DNA of 64,000 bases. Origin: Streptomyces sp. KL109B (GTDB lineage Bacteria; Actinomycetota; Actinomycetes; Streptomycetales; Streptomycetaceae). Each line of letters begins with the position of its first letter. The first letter of the stretch is position 1. The notes beneath the pieces were generated by a model. The model was not told the DNA's origin and made no database searches. It worked only from the letters and a program-made list of their open reading frames with translations. Below, in pieces: positions 17,271 to 24,710 of this stretch. The stretch spans positions 1-64,000 of the forward strand of contig NZ_JASERL010000004.1 in NCBI RefSeq assembly GCF_030766935.1, given 5' to 3'. The position numbers and the translations under genes were made by a program.

Positions 17271-18848
17271 ATGAGACCCGCACGGACCGTCACCGCTCTG
17301 GTCACCCTCCTCGCCGCCGCGCTCACCCTCGCCCCCACCGCGAGCGCCTCCCCCGCCCCCGCCACGGCCACCTCCGTACGGGACGTCATCACCGACCCCG
17401 ACGGCACCCGGCACACCCGCTACGACACCACGTACGGTCAACTCCCGGTGCTCGGCGGGGACTTCGTCGTCCACCGGGCCGCCGATGGCACGTACGAGGG
17501 CACGGATCGCGCGAGCTCCGCCGACGTCTCCGTACCGACCACCACGCCGCGCCTGTCCGCCCCCAAGGCCGCGGACCTCGCCGCGACGCTGCTGCGCGAG
17601 GCCAACCCCGGCACGCTGCTGAGCGGCCTCACGGCCAAGCCCCGCCTCGTCGTGGACGCGCTGCACGGCGCGCCCAAGCTGGCCTGGCGGACCACGGCCA
17701 CCGCGAAGGACCAGCTCGGCAACCCGACGGCGCGCACGGTCCTCACGGACGCCACGACCGGCGCTCGTATCGACGCGTGGAACACCCTCGAAACGGCGAG
17801 TGCGAGTACGTCTACTGCGAGTACGTCGACGGGGGACGGCAAGTCCCTCTACTCCGGCACCGTCCCCCTCACCACCAGCCGCACCTCCTCCGGCGGCCAC
17901 CAGCTCAGCGACCCCACCCGCGGCAACACCTACACCGGCGACGCCGGCAACAAGACCGACAGCTGCATCCTCGTCCTCTGCCTCGAACGGGCCCCGGCCA
18001 AGGTGTACACGGACGCCGACAACCACTGGGGCACCGGCAGGGCGGCCGACCGCTCGACCGCCGCCGTCGACGCCCAGTACGGCACGGACCAGACGTGGGA
18101 CTACTACAAGGACGTGCACGGCCGGAACGGCATAGCGGACGACGGCAAGGGTTCGTACAACCGCGTCCACTACGGGAAGAAGTACAACAACGCCTTCTGG
18201 GACGACAACTGCTTCTGCATGACGTACGGGGACGGCGACGGCAAGACGCTCGGCCCGCTCGTCGCCCTCGACGTCACGGCCCACGAGATGTCCCACGGCG
18301 TCACCTCGTCGACCGCGGCCCTCACCTACTCCGGCGAGTCCGGCGGCCTCAACGAGGCGACCTCCGACATCTTCGGCACGCTGGTGGAGTTCCACGCGCG
18401 GGGCGCCTCCGACCCCGGCGACTGGCTCATCGGCGAGAAGATCGCCAGGCCCGGCCTGAAACAGAAGGCGCTGCGCTACATGGACAAGCCGAGCCGGGAC
18501 GGCAAGTCGGCGAACTGCTGGGACCCGAACGTCGGCAGCCTCGACGTGCACTACTCGTCCGGCGTCGCGAACCACTTCGCGTACCTGCTCGCGGAGGGCA
18601 GCGGCGCGAAGACCATCGGCGGCGTCCGGCAGGACAGCCCCACGTGCAACGGCTCGCGCCTCACCGGCATCGGCAAGGCCGCGCTCGGCAAGATCTGGTA
18701 CCGCGCGCTGACCGTCTACATGACGTCGTCGACGGACTACAAGGGCGCGCGCACGGCGACGCTGAAGGCGGCCAAGGACCTGTACGGGGCGGACGGCAAG
18801 GAGTACGCGGCGGTGGCGGCGGCCTGGTCGGCGGTGTCGGTGACCTGA
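17271..18848 (+). CDS. Secreted thermolysin-family (M4) neutral metalloprotease
   Basis: A 525-residue pre-pro-protease. It has a signal peptide (RTVTALVTLLAAALTLAPT, Ala-Ser-Ala cleavage near residue 26), an FTP/PepSY-like propeptide, then the M4 domain. Zinc ligands are His338, His342 (HEMSH) and Glu362 (GGLNEATSD), with general base Glu339. A C-terminal catalytic-helper His is in VHYSSGVANHFAYLL. Cys pairs in CFCM and CWDP suggest a disulfide. It should be a secreted endopeptidase for external protein breakdown. ATG 17271 has GGAG at 7 nt. It diverges from cutA. The 249-bp gap after it shows no gene. Confidence 0.95.
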   Translation: MRPARTVTALVTLLAAALTLAPTASASPAPATATSVRDVITDPDGTRHTRYDTTYGQLPVLGGDFVVHRAADGTYEGTDRASSADVSVPTTTPRLSAPKAADLAATLLREANPGTLLSGLTAKPRLVVDALHGAPKLAWRTTATAKDQLGNPTARTVLTDATTGARIDAWNTLETASASTSTASTSTGDGKSLYSGTVPLTTSRTSSGGHQLSDPTRGNTYTGDAGNKTDSCILVLCLERAPAKVYTDADNHWGTGRAADRSTAAVDAQYGTDQTWDYYKDVHGRNGIADDGKGSYNRVHYGKKYNNAFWDDNCFCMTYGDGDGKTLGPLVALDVTAHEMSHGVTSSTAALTYSGESGGLNEATSDIFGTLVEFHARGASDPGDWLIGEKIARPGLKQKALRYMDKPSRDGKSANCWDPNVGSLDVHYSSGVANHFAYLLAEGSGAKTIGGVRQDSPTCNGSRLTGIGKAALGKIWYRALTVYMTSSTDYKGARTATLKAAKDLYGADGKEYAAVAAAWSAVSVT

Positions 18849-19097
18849 CCGCTGCCGGGGGTGTTGGCGAACCGACCGCCGCCGGGCGCCGGCCCTGTCA
18901 CCCGGTCGCACGCCTCCTGGCGCCCTTCGGGTACTTTCCGCCGGACACGCCGGTGACCTGCTGGAACGTACCCGTCGAACCGTCAGGAACGCTGCTGGAA
19001 CAGGGTCCCTGACGTCACATCAGGAGGCGCACGGCCGCGACTGGCACTTACCTCGTCCTTGCAGGGCGCGCTCGACGCCCGCGAAGGAGCTTGGACG

Positions 19098-19649
19098 ATG
19101 CGCATGCGCAAGGGCATGGGTCGGCCGTTGTCGGCGACGGCGTTCACCATCGCGGTCGTCGCGGCCGCACTCGGCGTCGCCGCCGCGCCCGCGAGCGCCG
19201 CTCCGGGCGGCCTGGAGGTCTACCCGGCGACGGCCGCTCCGGGCGACCGGGTCACGGTGGACACCACCGCGTGCGGCGGCAGCGGTACGGCGGCGGGCGA
19301 TGCCAGCGCGGTGGGCGCGGGCACGTTCACGCTGGCGCCGGACACGGGTGGCGCGGCCTCTCCGAACGCCACCGGACGCTTCCGCGTACCGGTGTCCGCG
19401 CAGCCGGGAACGTACGAGATCGTCGCGCGGTGCGGGAGCGGTACCGAGGTGACGGGTGACCTCATCGTCGCCCTGACCGGCGCCGGGACCGCCGCGACGC
19501 AACTCCCCAAGGGGCATGTGAACACGGGTGTCGGCGGCGCGCTCGACCCCGAGTCCACGCGGACCTCGGCGGGCGTGGGGGCGCTCGCGCTGGCGGCGGC
19601 GGGCGGCACGTGGCTGCTGCACCGCAGGGCGCGGGGCGACCGCTTCTGA
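19098..19649 (+). CDS. Secreted surface protein paired with a class F sortase
   Basis: A 183-residue protein with a signal peptide (about 1-33, ending PASAAPG), a beta-rich middle containing two Cys (TACGGS, ARCGSG), a C-terminal hydrophobic helix (SAGVGALALAAAGGTWLL) and an RRARGDRF tail. That layout is like a sortase substrate, but no LPxTG or LAxTG is present. LPKGHVNTGVGG just before the helix is the best candidate for a sorting or conserved junction motif. ATG 19098 has GGAG upstream. The sortase gene starts 45 bp downstream on the same strand, so the two probably form an operon. The function of the exported domain is unknown. Confidence 0.85.
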   Translation: MRMRKGMGRPLSATAFTIAVVAAALGVAAAPASAAPGGLEVYPATAAPGDRVTVDTTACGGSGTAAGDASAVGAGTFTLAPDTGGAASPNATGRFRVPVSAQPGTYEIVARCGSGTEVTGDLIVALTGAGTAATQLPKGHVNTGVGGALDPESTRTSAGVGALALAAAGGTWLLHRRARGDRF

Positions 19650-19694
19650 GCCCTCGTCAGCGACGGACCGACCGCGAGAAGAGACCGCCCCTCC

Positions 19695-20315
19695 ATGCCC
19701 AACCGCGTCAACGCCGCCATGGGCGCGGCCACCGCCCTGGCCCTCGCCGCCGGCGCCTGGCTGCTGTTCGGCGGAACCGGCGGCGCCCCGCCGCCGCAGC
19801 CGTCCGCCGCGCAGGCCGCCCGCGCGGACACCGATCGCGCCTCCGCCGCCGCGCCCCTGCCCCCGTCCCCGCCGGACCGCGTCCGCATCCCGTCGATCGA
19901 GGTCGACGCCCCGCTGATGGGCCTCGCCCTGACCCGCTCCGGCAGCCTCGACGTACCCCCGCCGTCCCGGAAGAATCTCGCGGGCTGGTACGAGGCGGGC
20001 ACCAAGCCCGGTGAGCGGGGCACGGCGGTGGTCGCGGGCCACGTCGACAACGCGCACGGCCCGTCCGTCTTCTACTCCCTGGGCTCGCTGAAGCGCGGCG
20101 CCTCGATCGAGGTCGACCGGCGGGACGGTTCGGTGGCGGAGTTCACGGTGGACGCGGTCGAGGTGTACGACGCGAAGCACTTCCCCGACACGAAGGTGTA
20201 CGGGGCCGCCCGCCGCCCGGAACTCCGGGTGATCACGTGCGGCGGGCCGTACTCACGCAAGACGGGTTACCAGGGGAACGTGGTGGTGTTCGCGCACCTG
20301 ACGGGGAGCCGGTGA
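19695..20315 (+). CDS. Class F sortase
   Basis: A 206-residue membrane-anchored transpeptidase. An N-terminal helix (about 8-26) and a Pro/Ala linker precede the sortase barrel. The catalytic triad is visible: His116 (VAGHVDN), Cys182 (VITCGG) and Arg188 (YSRKTGYQGN). The short length and lack of an N-terminal cytoplasmic extension point to class F, common in actinobacteria. It would cleave a sorting motif and join the protein to the cell wall or another nucleophile. Its likely partner is the gene 45 bp upstream. The LAxTG protein encoded at 31.8 kb is more typical of class E substrates. Confidence 0.92.
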   Translation: MPNRVNAAMGAATALALAAGAWLLFGGTGGAPPPQPSAAQAARADTDRASAAAPLPPSPPDRVRIPSIEVDAPLMGLALTRSGSLDVPPPSRKNLAGWYEAGTKPGERGTAVVAGHVDNAHGPSVFYSLGSLKRGASIEVDRRDGSVAEFTVDAVEVYDAKHFPDTKVYGAARRPELRVITCGGPYSRKTGYQGNVVVFAHLTGSR

Positions 20316-20318
20316 CCT

Positions 20319-20609
20319 TCACTCGGCGAACAGTTCCCCGGCCGCCCGCGCATGCACGGCGCGCTCGGCCCACACCAACAACTGGTCGCCGTCCGTACAC
20401 GCCAGAACGCGTTCACGGACGTCGTCGGGCACGGTGAGGCCGCGCCATTCCAGGATCCGCAGGGTCATCGCGGAGCGGATCGCGATCCGGCCTTCTTCGC
20501 GGCCCTCTTCGCGACCTTGTTCGCGACCTTGTTCGCGACCTTGTTCGCGACCTTCTTCGCGCAGGGCTTCGGCGACAGGATTCCGGAAGAAGTAGTTCTT
20601 CGTTGCCAC
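20319..20609 (-). CDS. Free-standing duplicate of the C-terminal part of the adjacent Rpn-like gene
   Basis: A 96-residue protein nearly identical to the last 76 residues of the 289-residue neighbour (MATKNYFFRNPVAE ... LRILEWRG ... VPDDVRERVLACTD ... GELFAE). It has an inserted REEG(REQG)3(REEG)2 tract encoded by six 12-bp units (20490-20561). The start is GTG 20609 with GGAGG 6 nt upstream, the same spacing as the internal ATG of the parent. The homologous DNA continues upstream about 40 bp and contains an in-frame TAG where the parent has CAG, so only this short product can be made. In Rpn systems the equivalent small protein is an antitoxin. That role is inferred here. It could also be a decaying duplicate. 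Confidence 0.75.
   Translation of the reverse strand: MATKNYFFRNPVAEALREEGREQGREQGREQGREEGREEGRIAIRSAMTLRILEWRGLTVPDDVRERVLACTDGDQLLVWAERAVHARAAGELFAE
20490..20561 (-). repeat. 12-bp tandem repeat encoding R-E-(E/Q)-G units
   Basis: Six contiguous 12-bp units (20490, 20502, 20514, 20526, 20538, 20550). The middle three are ACCTTGTTCGCG on the plus strand. They encode a charged helical tetrapeptide tract present in the duplicate but reduced to a single REEG in the parent gene. Confidence 0.92.
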
Positions 20610-20658
20610 CAGGTTCCTCCAGATTCCTGTCGCCTACTTGCTTGCCAGCGGGCAGCCC

Positions 20659-20889
20659 TCAGTCGGCGAACAGTTCGCCGGCCACCTCCACGTGCATGGC
20701 CCGTTCGGCCCACGCCGTCAACTGGTCCCTATCCGTGCACGCCAGCACGCGTTCACGGACGTCGTCGGGCACCGCGAGGCCTCGCCATTCCAGAATCCGC
20801 AAGGTCATCTCGGCCCGATCCGCGACCCGACCTTCCTCGCGCAAGCCCTCGGCGACAGGATTCCGGAAGAAGTAGTTCTTCGTTGCCAT
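20659..20889 (-). CDS. Possible intragenic small protein (RpnS-like antitoxin)
   Basis: An internal ATG at 20889 has GGAGG (complement of 20896-20900) exactly 6 nt upstream, a better ribosome-binding site than that of the full-length gene. Translation would give 76 residues in the same frame, beginning MATKNYFFRNP. The downstream tandem copy preserves this signal and encodes only this segment, which argues that the short product is functional. In characterised Rpn genes the internal product binds and inhibits the full-length nuclease. Production here is predicted, not shown. Confidence 0.55.
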   Translation of the reverse strand: MATKNYFFRNPVAEGLREEGRVADRAEMTLRILEWRGLAVPDDVRERVLACTDRDQLTAWAERAMHVEVAGELFAD

Positions 20890-21528
20890 CAGGTTCCTCC
20901 AGATGTCTCTCGCCTGTTTGCTTGCCAGACCCGACTCCACGAACTGCGCGAACATCGCCGCGCTGTCGGCGTCGATGGTGTCCAGGGCCCGCGCGAGCAT
21001 CTCCAGTATGGCAGCGCAGCGCTTGCCCCGGGCGTGGACGATCGCCGAGAAGACGGCGAGCGAAGGGTCCTCCATCGCCTGCTTCTCGTCCGTGATCAAC
21101 GGGACGTTGTCGGGCCCCAGGACCAACGGTCGCACCACCGCCGTCGGGTACTGGGACAGGCCCAGGCGGATGGGCTGTGCGGCCCAACGCGCTGTCGCAC
21201 GGCTCTGCGTCAGCACGAACAGCACGGGCTGCAATTGGTACTTCGCGTGCAAGTGGGCCACGTAGTAGGCCCAACTCGCGGGTTTCTTCTCGTCCTTCTT
21301 GCCCTGTGCCTCATAGGCGAACAGGAAGTTGCCCTCATCGGTGTCCACCCGCATCAAGGTGTCCACTCTTCGCTCGACCGGGTCGATCTCGGTGAGATCG
21401 GTATCGAGCACCGCGATGTCACGCGCTTCCGGGAACGGCACATGAAACAGGCGCTGGAAGTTGCGCACCATCATCGCCGTTTCCTTGCGGAAGAAGTGAT
21501 GCATGGTTTCGTGCGGTGAGCTGACCAT
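20659..21528 (-). CDS. Rpn-like PD-(D/E)XK nuclease (putative toxin) with intragenic start
   Basis: A 289-residue protein. The N-terminal about 210 residues show a PD-(D/E)XK-like core: Asp56 (RRVDTLMRV), then Glu73-x-Gln75 (FAYEAQGKKD), followed by WAYYVAHLHAKY and VLFVLTQS. This is the arrangement of the Rpn/Transposase_31-type nucleases, and the REEG motif near residue 232 is also typical. ATG 21528 is preceded by AAAGGGGGG. At Met214 a perfect GGAGG-AACCTG-ATG sits inside the gene and could start a separate 76-residue protein. E. coli Rpn proteins are antiphage nucleases restrained by such intragenic products. Family assignment here is from motif and organisation, not a search. Confidence 0.75.
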   Translation of the reverse strand: MVSSPHETMHHFFRKETAMMVRNFQRLFHVPFPEARDIAVLDTDLTEIDPVERRVDTLMRVDTDEGNFLFAYEAQGKKDEKKPASWAYYVAHLHAKYQLQPVLFVLTQSRATARWAAQPIRLGLSQYPTAVVRPLVLGPDNVPLITDEKQAMEDPSLAVFSAIVHARGKRCAAILEMLARALDTIDADSAAMFAQFVESGLASKQARDIWRNLMATKNYFFRNPVAEGLREEGRVADRAEMTLRILEWRGLAVPDDVRERVLACTDRDQLTAWAERAMHVEVAGELFAD

Positions 21529-21562
21529 CGGCCCCCCTTTCTGGTTCGGACTCCCAAACGAG

Positions 21563-21967
21563 CTACGCGGCACCGAGGTCACACCACACGTACTTGCCGC
21601 GATCCGCGTCTCCGGTGCCGAGCGGGTACCAGCCCCACCCGTCCGCGCACGCCCGCACCAGCACCAGCCCCCGCCCCTCCTCCGCCGCCCACTCCCCCGC
21701 GCCCGGCGGATCGGGTGGCTCCGGGTCCGCGTCCCACGCGCCGATCCGCAACACCCCGCCCGCCCAGCGCAATCGCAGCGCCGCCGGGCCCTTCGTGTGT
21801 CGTACGGCGTTGCCGATCAGCTCCGCCGCGAGCAGCTCCGCGGTGTCCACTACGCGGATCAGGCCGTGGATCGTCAGGATCAGTCGCAGCGTGCGGCGGC
21901 AGACGGTCACGGCGCGGGGGTCGTTGGGGATGTGCAGGGAGTACTCCCACGGTTCATTTCCGGGCAT
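21563..21967 (-). CDS. RsbW-like ATP-binding protein (HATPase, anti-sigma type)
   Basis: A 134-residue GHKL ATPase domain of the Streptomyces anti-sigma/serine-kinase type. The N box is LLAAELIGNAVRHTKG, the G1-like region is LRIGAWDADPE, and the late glycine motif is EEGRGLVLVRACADGWG. Such proteins phosphorylate anti-anti-sigma factors or bind sigma factors, but here no such partner is adjacent. ATG 21967 has GGAG about 10 nt upstream. It diverges from an XRE regulator across 231 bp that contain no other gene, and it belongs to the common anti-sigma/XRE/DUF397 arrangement. Confidence 0.9.
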   Translation of the reverse strand: MPGNEPWEYSLHIPNDPRAVTVCRRTLRLILTIHGLIRVVDTAELLAAELIGNAVRHTKGPAALRLRWAGGVLRIGAWDADPEPPDPPGAGEWAAEEGRGLVLVRACADGWGWYPLGTGDADRGKYVWCDLGAA

Positions 21968-22198
21968 GCGGCATCAACTCCGTTGCGGTGGGGGTGAGTT
22001 GGCGGATGGCGGGCGGTGGCATGCCGCGCCCGCCATGGCAGGGCGGAGCGGTGCGCTTCTGGTACCCCGGGTCGATCCGCAGGGTGTGCGACGCGTCACC
22101 GACAGTAAGGCCACAATTTGGGACCGCACAAGTCGGTACCGTAATCTTTCCCTCGAACGTGACGCCGCCACAGCCCAGTTGAGGCCGATGAGGGAGAT

Positions 22199-23050
22199 AT
22201 GGCACGCAGGAAAGCTCCCACAGCACGCCAGCAGCGCCTGGGTGCCGAGCTGCGGAAACTACGCGAAGCCGCAGGGCTCAAGGGGATCGCGGCGGCCGCA
22301 CTGCTCGGCACCGACTCGGCCCAGATCAGCCAGATCGAGGCCGGGACCGCGGGCGTGAGCGAGGAGCGCGTACGACGCCTCGCCGCCCACTGCTCTTGCA
22401 CGGACCAGGACTTGATCGACGCCCTCGCCGAGATGGCTGGCGACCGGACGCGCGGCTGGTGGGAGGAGTATCGCGGATCACTCCCCACGCCGTTCCTCGA
22501 TCTCGCCGAGATGGAGCATCACGCTTCGTTCCTCCGGGAGGTCCAGTTCCTGTTCATCCCCGGCCCGCTCCAAACGGAGAGCTACGCCCGCGCCGTCTAC
22601 GGCTTTCGAATTCCTGAACTCCCGCAAGAGGAACTTGAGTTGCGGGTACGTCACCGAATGCGGCGCAAGGTGATCCTCGAAGGCCCGGACCCTATCCAGT
22701 ACGAGGCGGTAGTACACGAGGCGGCGCTGCGCATCATGGTCAACGACCGCGACGCGGCACGAGCCCAACTCGCCAGCCTCCTGGAACGCTCGGAGGCACG
22801 TCACATCAGCGTCCGCGTCATCCCCTTCGCCCTACAGGGGTTCGCGGGCTCCGCGAGCGCCATGACGCACGCGGGTGGTCCACTCCCCAGGCTGGACACC
22901 GTCGTGCGCGACGCGCCCCACGGCGCCGCCTTCATCGACTCCGAGGCCCAACTCAGCGCCTTTCGAACGCTCTTCCATAAGGTGGAGGGCATGTCGCTCG
23001 ACCCGGACCGGTCGCGCGACCTCATCCACAGGATCACGAAAGAGCTGTGA
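22199..23050 (+). CDS. XRE-family regulator with DUF5753 domain
   Basis: A 283-residue protein. An N-terminal helix-turn-helix (ELRKLREAAGLKGIAAAALLGTDSAQISQIEAG, given in parts: LRKLREAAGL, SAQISQIEAG) is followed by a DUF5753 domain containing FIPGPLQTESYARAVY and VIPFALQGFAGSA. DUF5753 regulators of this type (WhiJ- and Scr1-like) act with small DUF397 proteins to control development and antibiotic production. ATG 22199 has GAGGGAG immediately upstream. The next gene, DUF397, starts 8 bp beyond the stop, so the two are co-transcribed. Confidence 0.93.
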   Translation: MARRKAPTARQQRLGAELRKLREAAGLKGIAAAALLGTDSAQISQIEAGTAGVSEERVRRLAAHCSCTDQDLIDALAEMAGDRTRGWWEEYRGSLPTPFLDLAEMEHHASFLREVQFLFIPGPLQTESYARAVYGFRIPELPQEELELRVRHRMRRKVILEGPDPIQYEAVVHEAALRIMVNDRDAARAQLASLLERSEARHISVRVIPFALQGFAGSASAMTHAGGPLPRLDTVVRDAPHGAAFIDSEAQLSAFRTLFHKVEGMSLDPDRSRDLIHRITKEL

Positions 23051-23058
23051 GGCACCCC

Positions 23059-23259
23059 ATGGCCACCCGCGACAACTGGTGGAAGTCGTCCTACTCGGGG
23101 CCCGGTGACGGCGACTCCTGCGTAGAGATCGCCGACTGCCACCCCCGCGTAGCGATACGCGACTCCAAGAACCCCGCCCACGGCACCCTGACCTTCCCCA
23201 CCACCACCTTCGCCACCTTCCTCGATGCCCTCAAGTCCCCCGGGCGCACCGGCCGCTGA
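23059..23259 (+). CDS. DUF397 small protein, partner of the XRE regulator
   Basis: A 66-residue DUF397 protein with the signature WWKSSYSGPGDGDSCVEIAD, RVAIRDSKNP and a C-terminal FATFLDALK. These proteins work with the adjacent XRE/DUF5753 regulator, as for Scr1/Scr2 in S. coelicolor. ATG 23059 is preferred (GAGG 8 nt upstream). A GTG at 23047 overlapping the previous stop is possible. Its stop abuts the stop of the convergent TauE-like gene with no bases between. Confidence 0.88.
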   Translation: MATRDNWWKSSYSGPGDGDSCVEIADCHPRVAIRDSKNPAHGTLTFPTTTFATFLDALKSPGRTGR

Positions 23260-24042
23260 CTACGCCACCCACTGCTCGTACGCCATCTTCACCACCAGCG
23301 CGCACACCACCGTCAGCAGCACCACCCGCACGAACCCCGCGCCCCGCTTGAGCGCGGTGTGGGCGCCCACCATGCCGCCTGCCAGGTTGAACACGGCCAT
23401 CAGCGCCGCGAGTTGCCAGTAGACCTGGCCCTGCCAGGCGAACATGGCCAACGCCCCCGCGTTCGTGCAGCAGTTGACGATCTTCGCGGTGGCGGAGGCC
23501 GTGACCAGGTCGAGGTGGAGGATCGCGGTCAGGGCGAGGACGAGGAAGGTGCCGGTGCCGGGGCCGATGAGGCCGTCGTAGAAGCCGATGCCGAGGCCCG
23601 CGAAGCCGATCGCCGACCAGACGCGGCGGGGTGAAGCCGGGACGGCGGACGGTGCGGTGCCGAAGGCGGGGCGGAAGATGACGAAGGCGCCGACCGCGAC
23701 CAGGACCACCATGACGACCGGTTTGAGGACCTCCGTGCTCATGCCCGTCGCGAGCAGCGCCCCACACGTCGACCCCGCCAGCGCCGCGAGGCCGATACGG
23801 GTCGCGAGGCGTACGTCGACCGGCGCCTTGCGGGCGTACGTGACGGCGGCGCCGGTCGTGCCGACGATGGCGACGGCCTTGTTCGTGCCGAGGGCGTGGC
23901 CCGCCGCGGCGGAGTTCGGCAGGCCGAGGAGGAGGGCGGGCAGGAGCAGCAGTCCGCCGCCGCCCACCACCGCGTCGACCCAGCCGGCGGCGAGCGCGGC
24001 GAGGCAGAGGACGACGACGGTGGTCAGGGATATGTCAGGCAT
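23260..24042 (-). CDS. TauE/SafE-family membrane permease
   Basis: A 260-residue integral membrane protein with about eight hydrophobic helices. The first repeat contains the family motif GWVDAVVGGGGLLLLPALL, and the second contains GFYDGLIGPGTGTFLVLAL. TauE/SafE proteins move sulfite, sulfoacetate or related anions out of or into the cell. The substrate here is unknown. It is transcribed alone, convergent with the DUF397 gene. Confidence 0.92.
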   Translation of the reverse strand: MPDISLTTVVVLCLAALAAGWVDAVVGGGGLLLLPALLLGLPNSAAAGHALGTNKAVAIVGTTGAAVTYARKAPVDVRLATRIGLAALAGSTCGALLATGMSTEVLKPVVMVVLVAVGAFVIFRPAFGTAPSAVPASPRRVWSAIGFAGLGIGFYDGLIGPGTGTFLVLALTAILHLDLVTASATAKIVNCCTNAGALAMFAWQGQVYWQLAALMAVFNLAGGMVGAHTALKRGAGFVRVVLLTVVCALVVKMAYEQWVA

Positions 24043-24123
24043 GATCGGGACCTTACGTTCGGTCCCGATCGGGTCCTGGACAATTCCAGGGTTCGGACAT
24101 TCCCTGGGCTCGGACGGGCCGGG

Positions 24124-24699
24124 CTACCCCTTCGGGAACGACACCACCACGCGGCGGTTCTTCTTGCGGTCCGCCTCCGTGTCGTTGGGCGCGACCGGGT
24201 TCCGCTCGCCGTAACCGCGCACGGTGTACGTGACGCCCGATCCGCCGAGTTCCGCGCGGACCGCTTGGGCGCGCTGCCGGGAGAGCGTCAGGCCGTGGGC
24301 GGCGGAGCCCAGGTTGTCGGTGTAGCCGGCGACCGTCACCTTGGTGGCGCCGCGCTCGCCGATCTCGTCGGCGACCTCCGTCAGACGCCGCTTCGCCGCC
24401 GCCGACAGCGTCGCGCTGTCCTTGCCGAAGAGCACCTCCGACTGCAGGGCGATGGTGACCGTCTTACGGGAGTCCTCGCGCCGTTCGGAGCCGTCCAGGT
24501 CCTCGACGGTGGTGGTGAGGTCGAGAATCTCGGGCGGGGCGAGGGTCGCTCCGGCCGGGAGTTTCAGGCCGGGGGCCTTCGGGTCGATGGTGGCGGCGGA
24601 CGCGCCACCCGCCGCGGCGCAGGTCAGGGTCAGGGCGGTGGCGGTCGCGGCCGAGAGCAGGGCGGCGGCCCGCGTCGTCGCGCGGTGCGTACGCTTCAT
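24124..24699 (-). CDS. Secreted OmpA-domain protein
   Basis: A 191-residue protein with a signal peptide (RAAALLSAATATALTLTC, cleavage near GASAA) and a C-terminal OmpA/MotB peptidoglycan-binding domain. It shows VLFGKDSATLSAAAKRRL, VAGYTDNLGSAAHG and LSRQRAQAVRAEL, ending NPVAPNDTEADRKKNRRV. The domain binds diaminopimelate-containing peptidoglycan, so the protein is probably held at the cell wall. ATG 24699 has GAGG upstream and lies 11 bp after the stop of a lipoprotein gene, so the two form an operon and may act together at the envelope. Confidence 0.93.
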   Translation of the reverse strand: MKRTHRATTRAAALLSAATATALTLTCAAAGGASAATIDPKAPGLKLPAGATLAPPEILDLTTTVEDLDGSERREDSRKTVTIALQSEVLFGKDSATLSAAAKRRLTEVADEIGERGATKVTVAGYTDNLGSAAHGLTLSRQRAQAVRAELGGSGVTYTVRGYGERNPVAPNDTEADRKKNRRVVVSFPKG

Positions 24700-24710
24700 G
24701 TCCGGCCGCC

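Noticed and set aside
20319..20609. Calling the 96-residue duplicate simply a pseudogene
   Set aside because: It keeps an intact frame, a GTG start with GGAGG at the same spacing as the parent's internal start, and an in-frame repeat expansion. A functional short protein is at least as likely.
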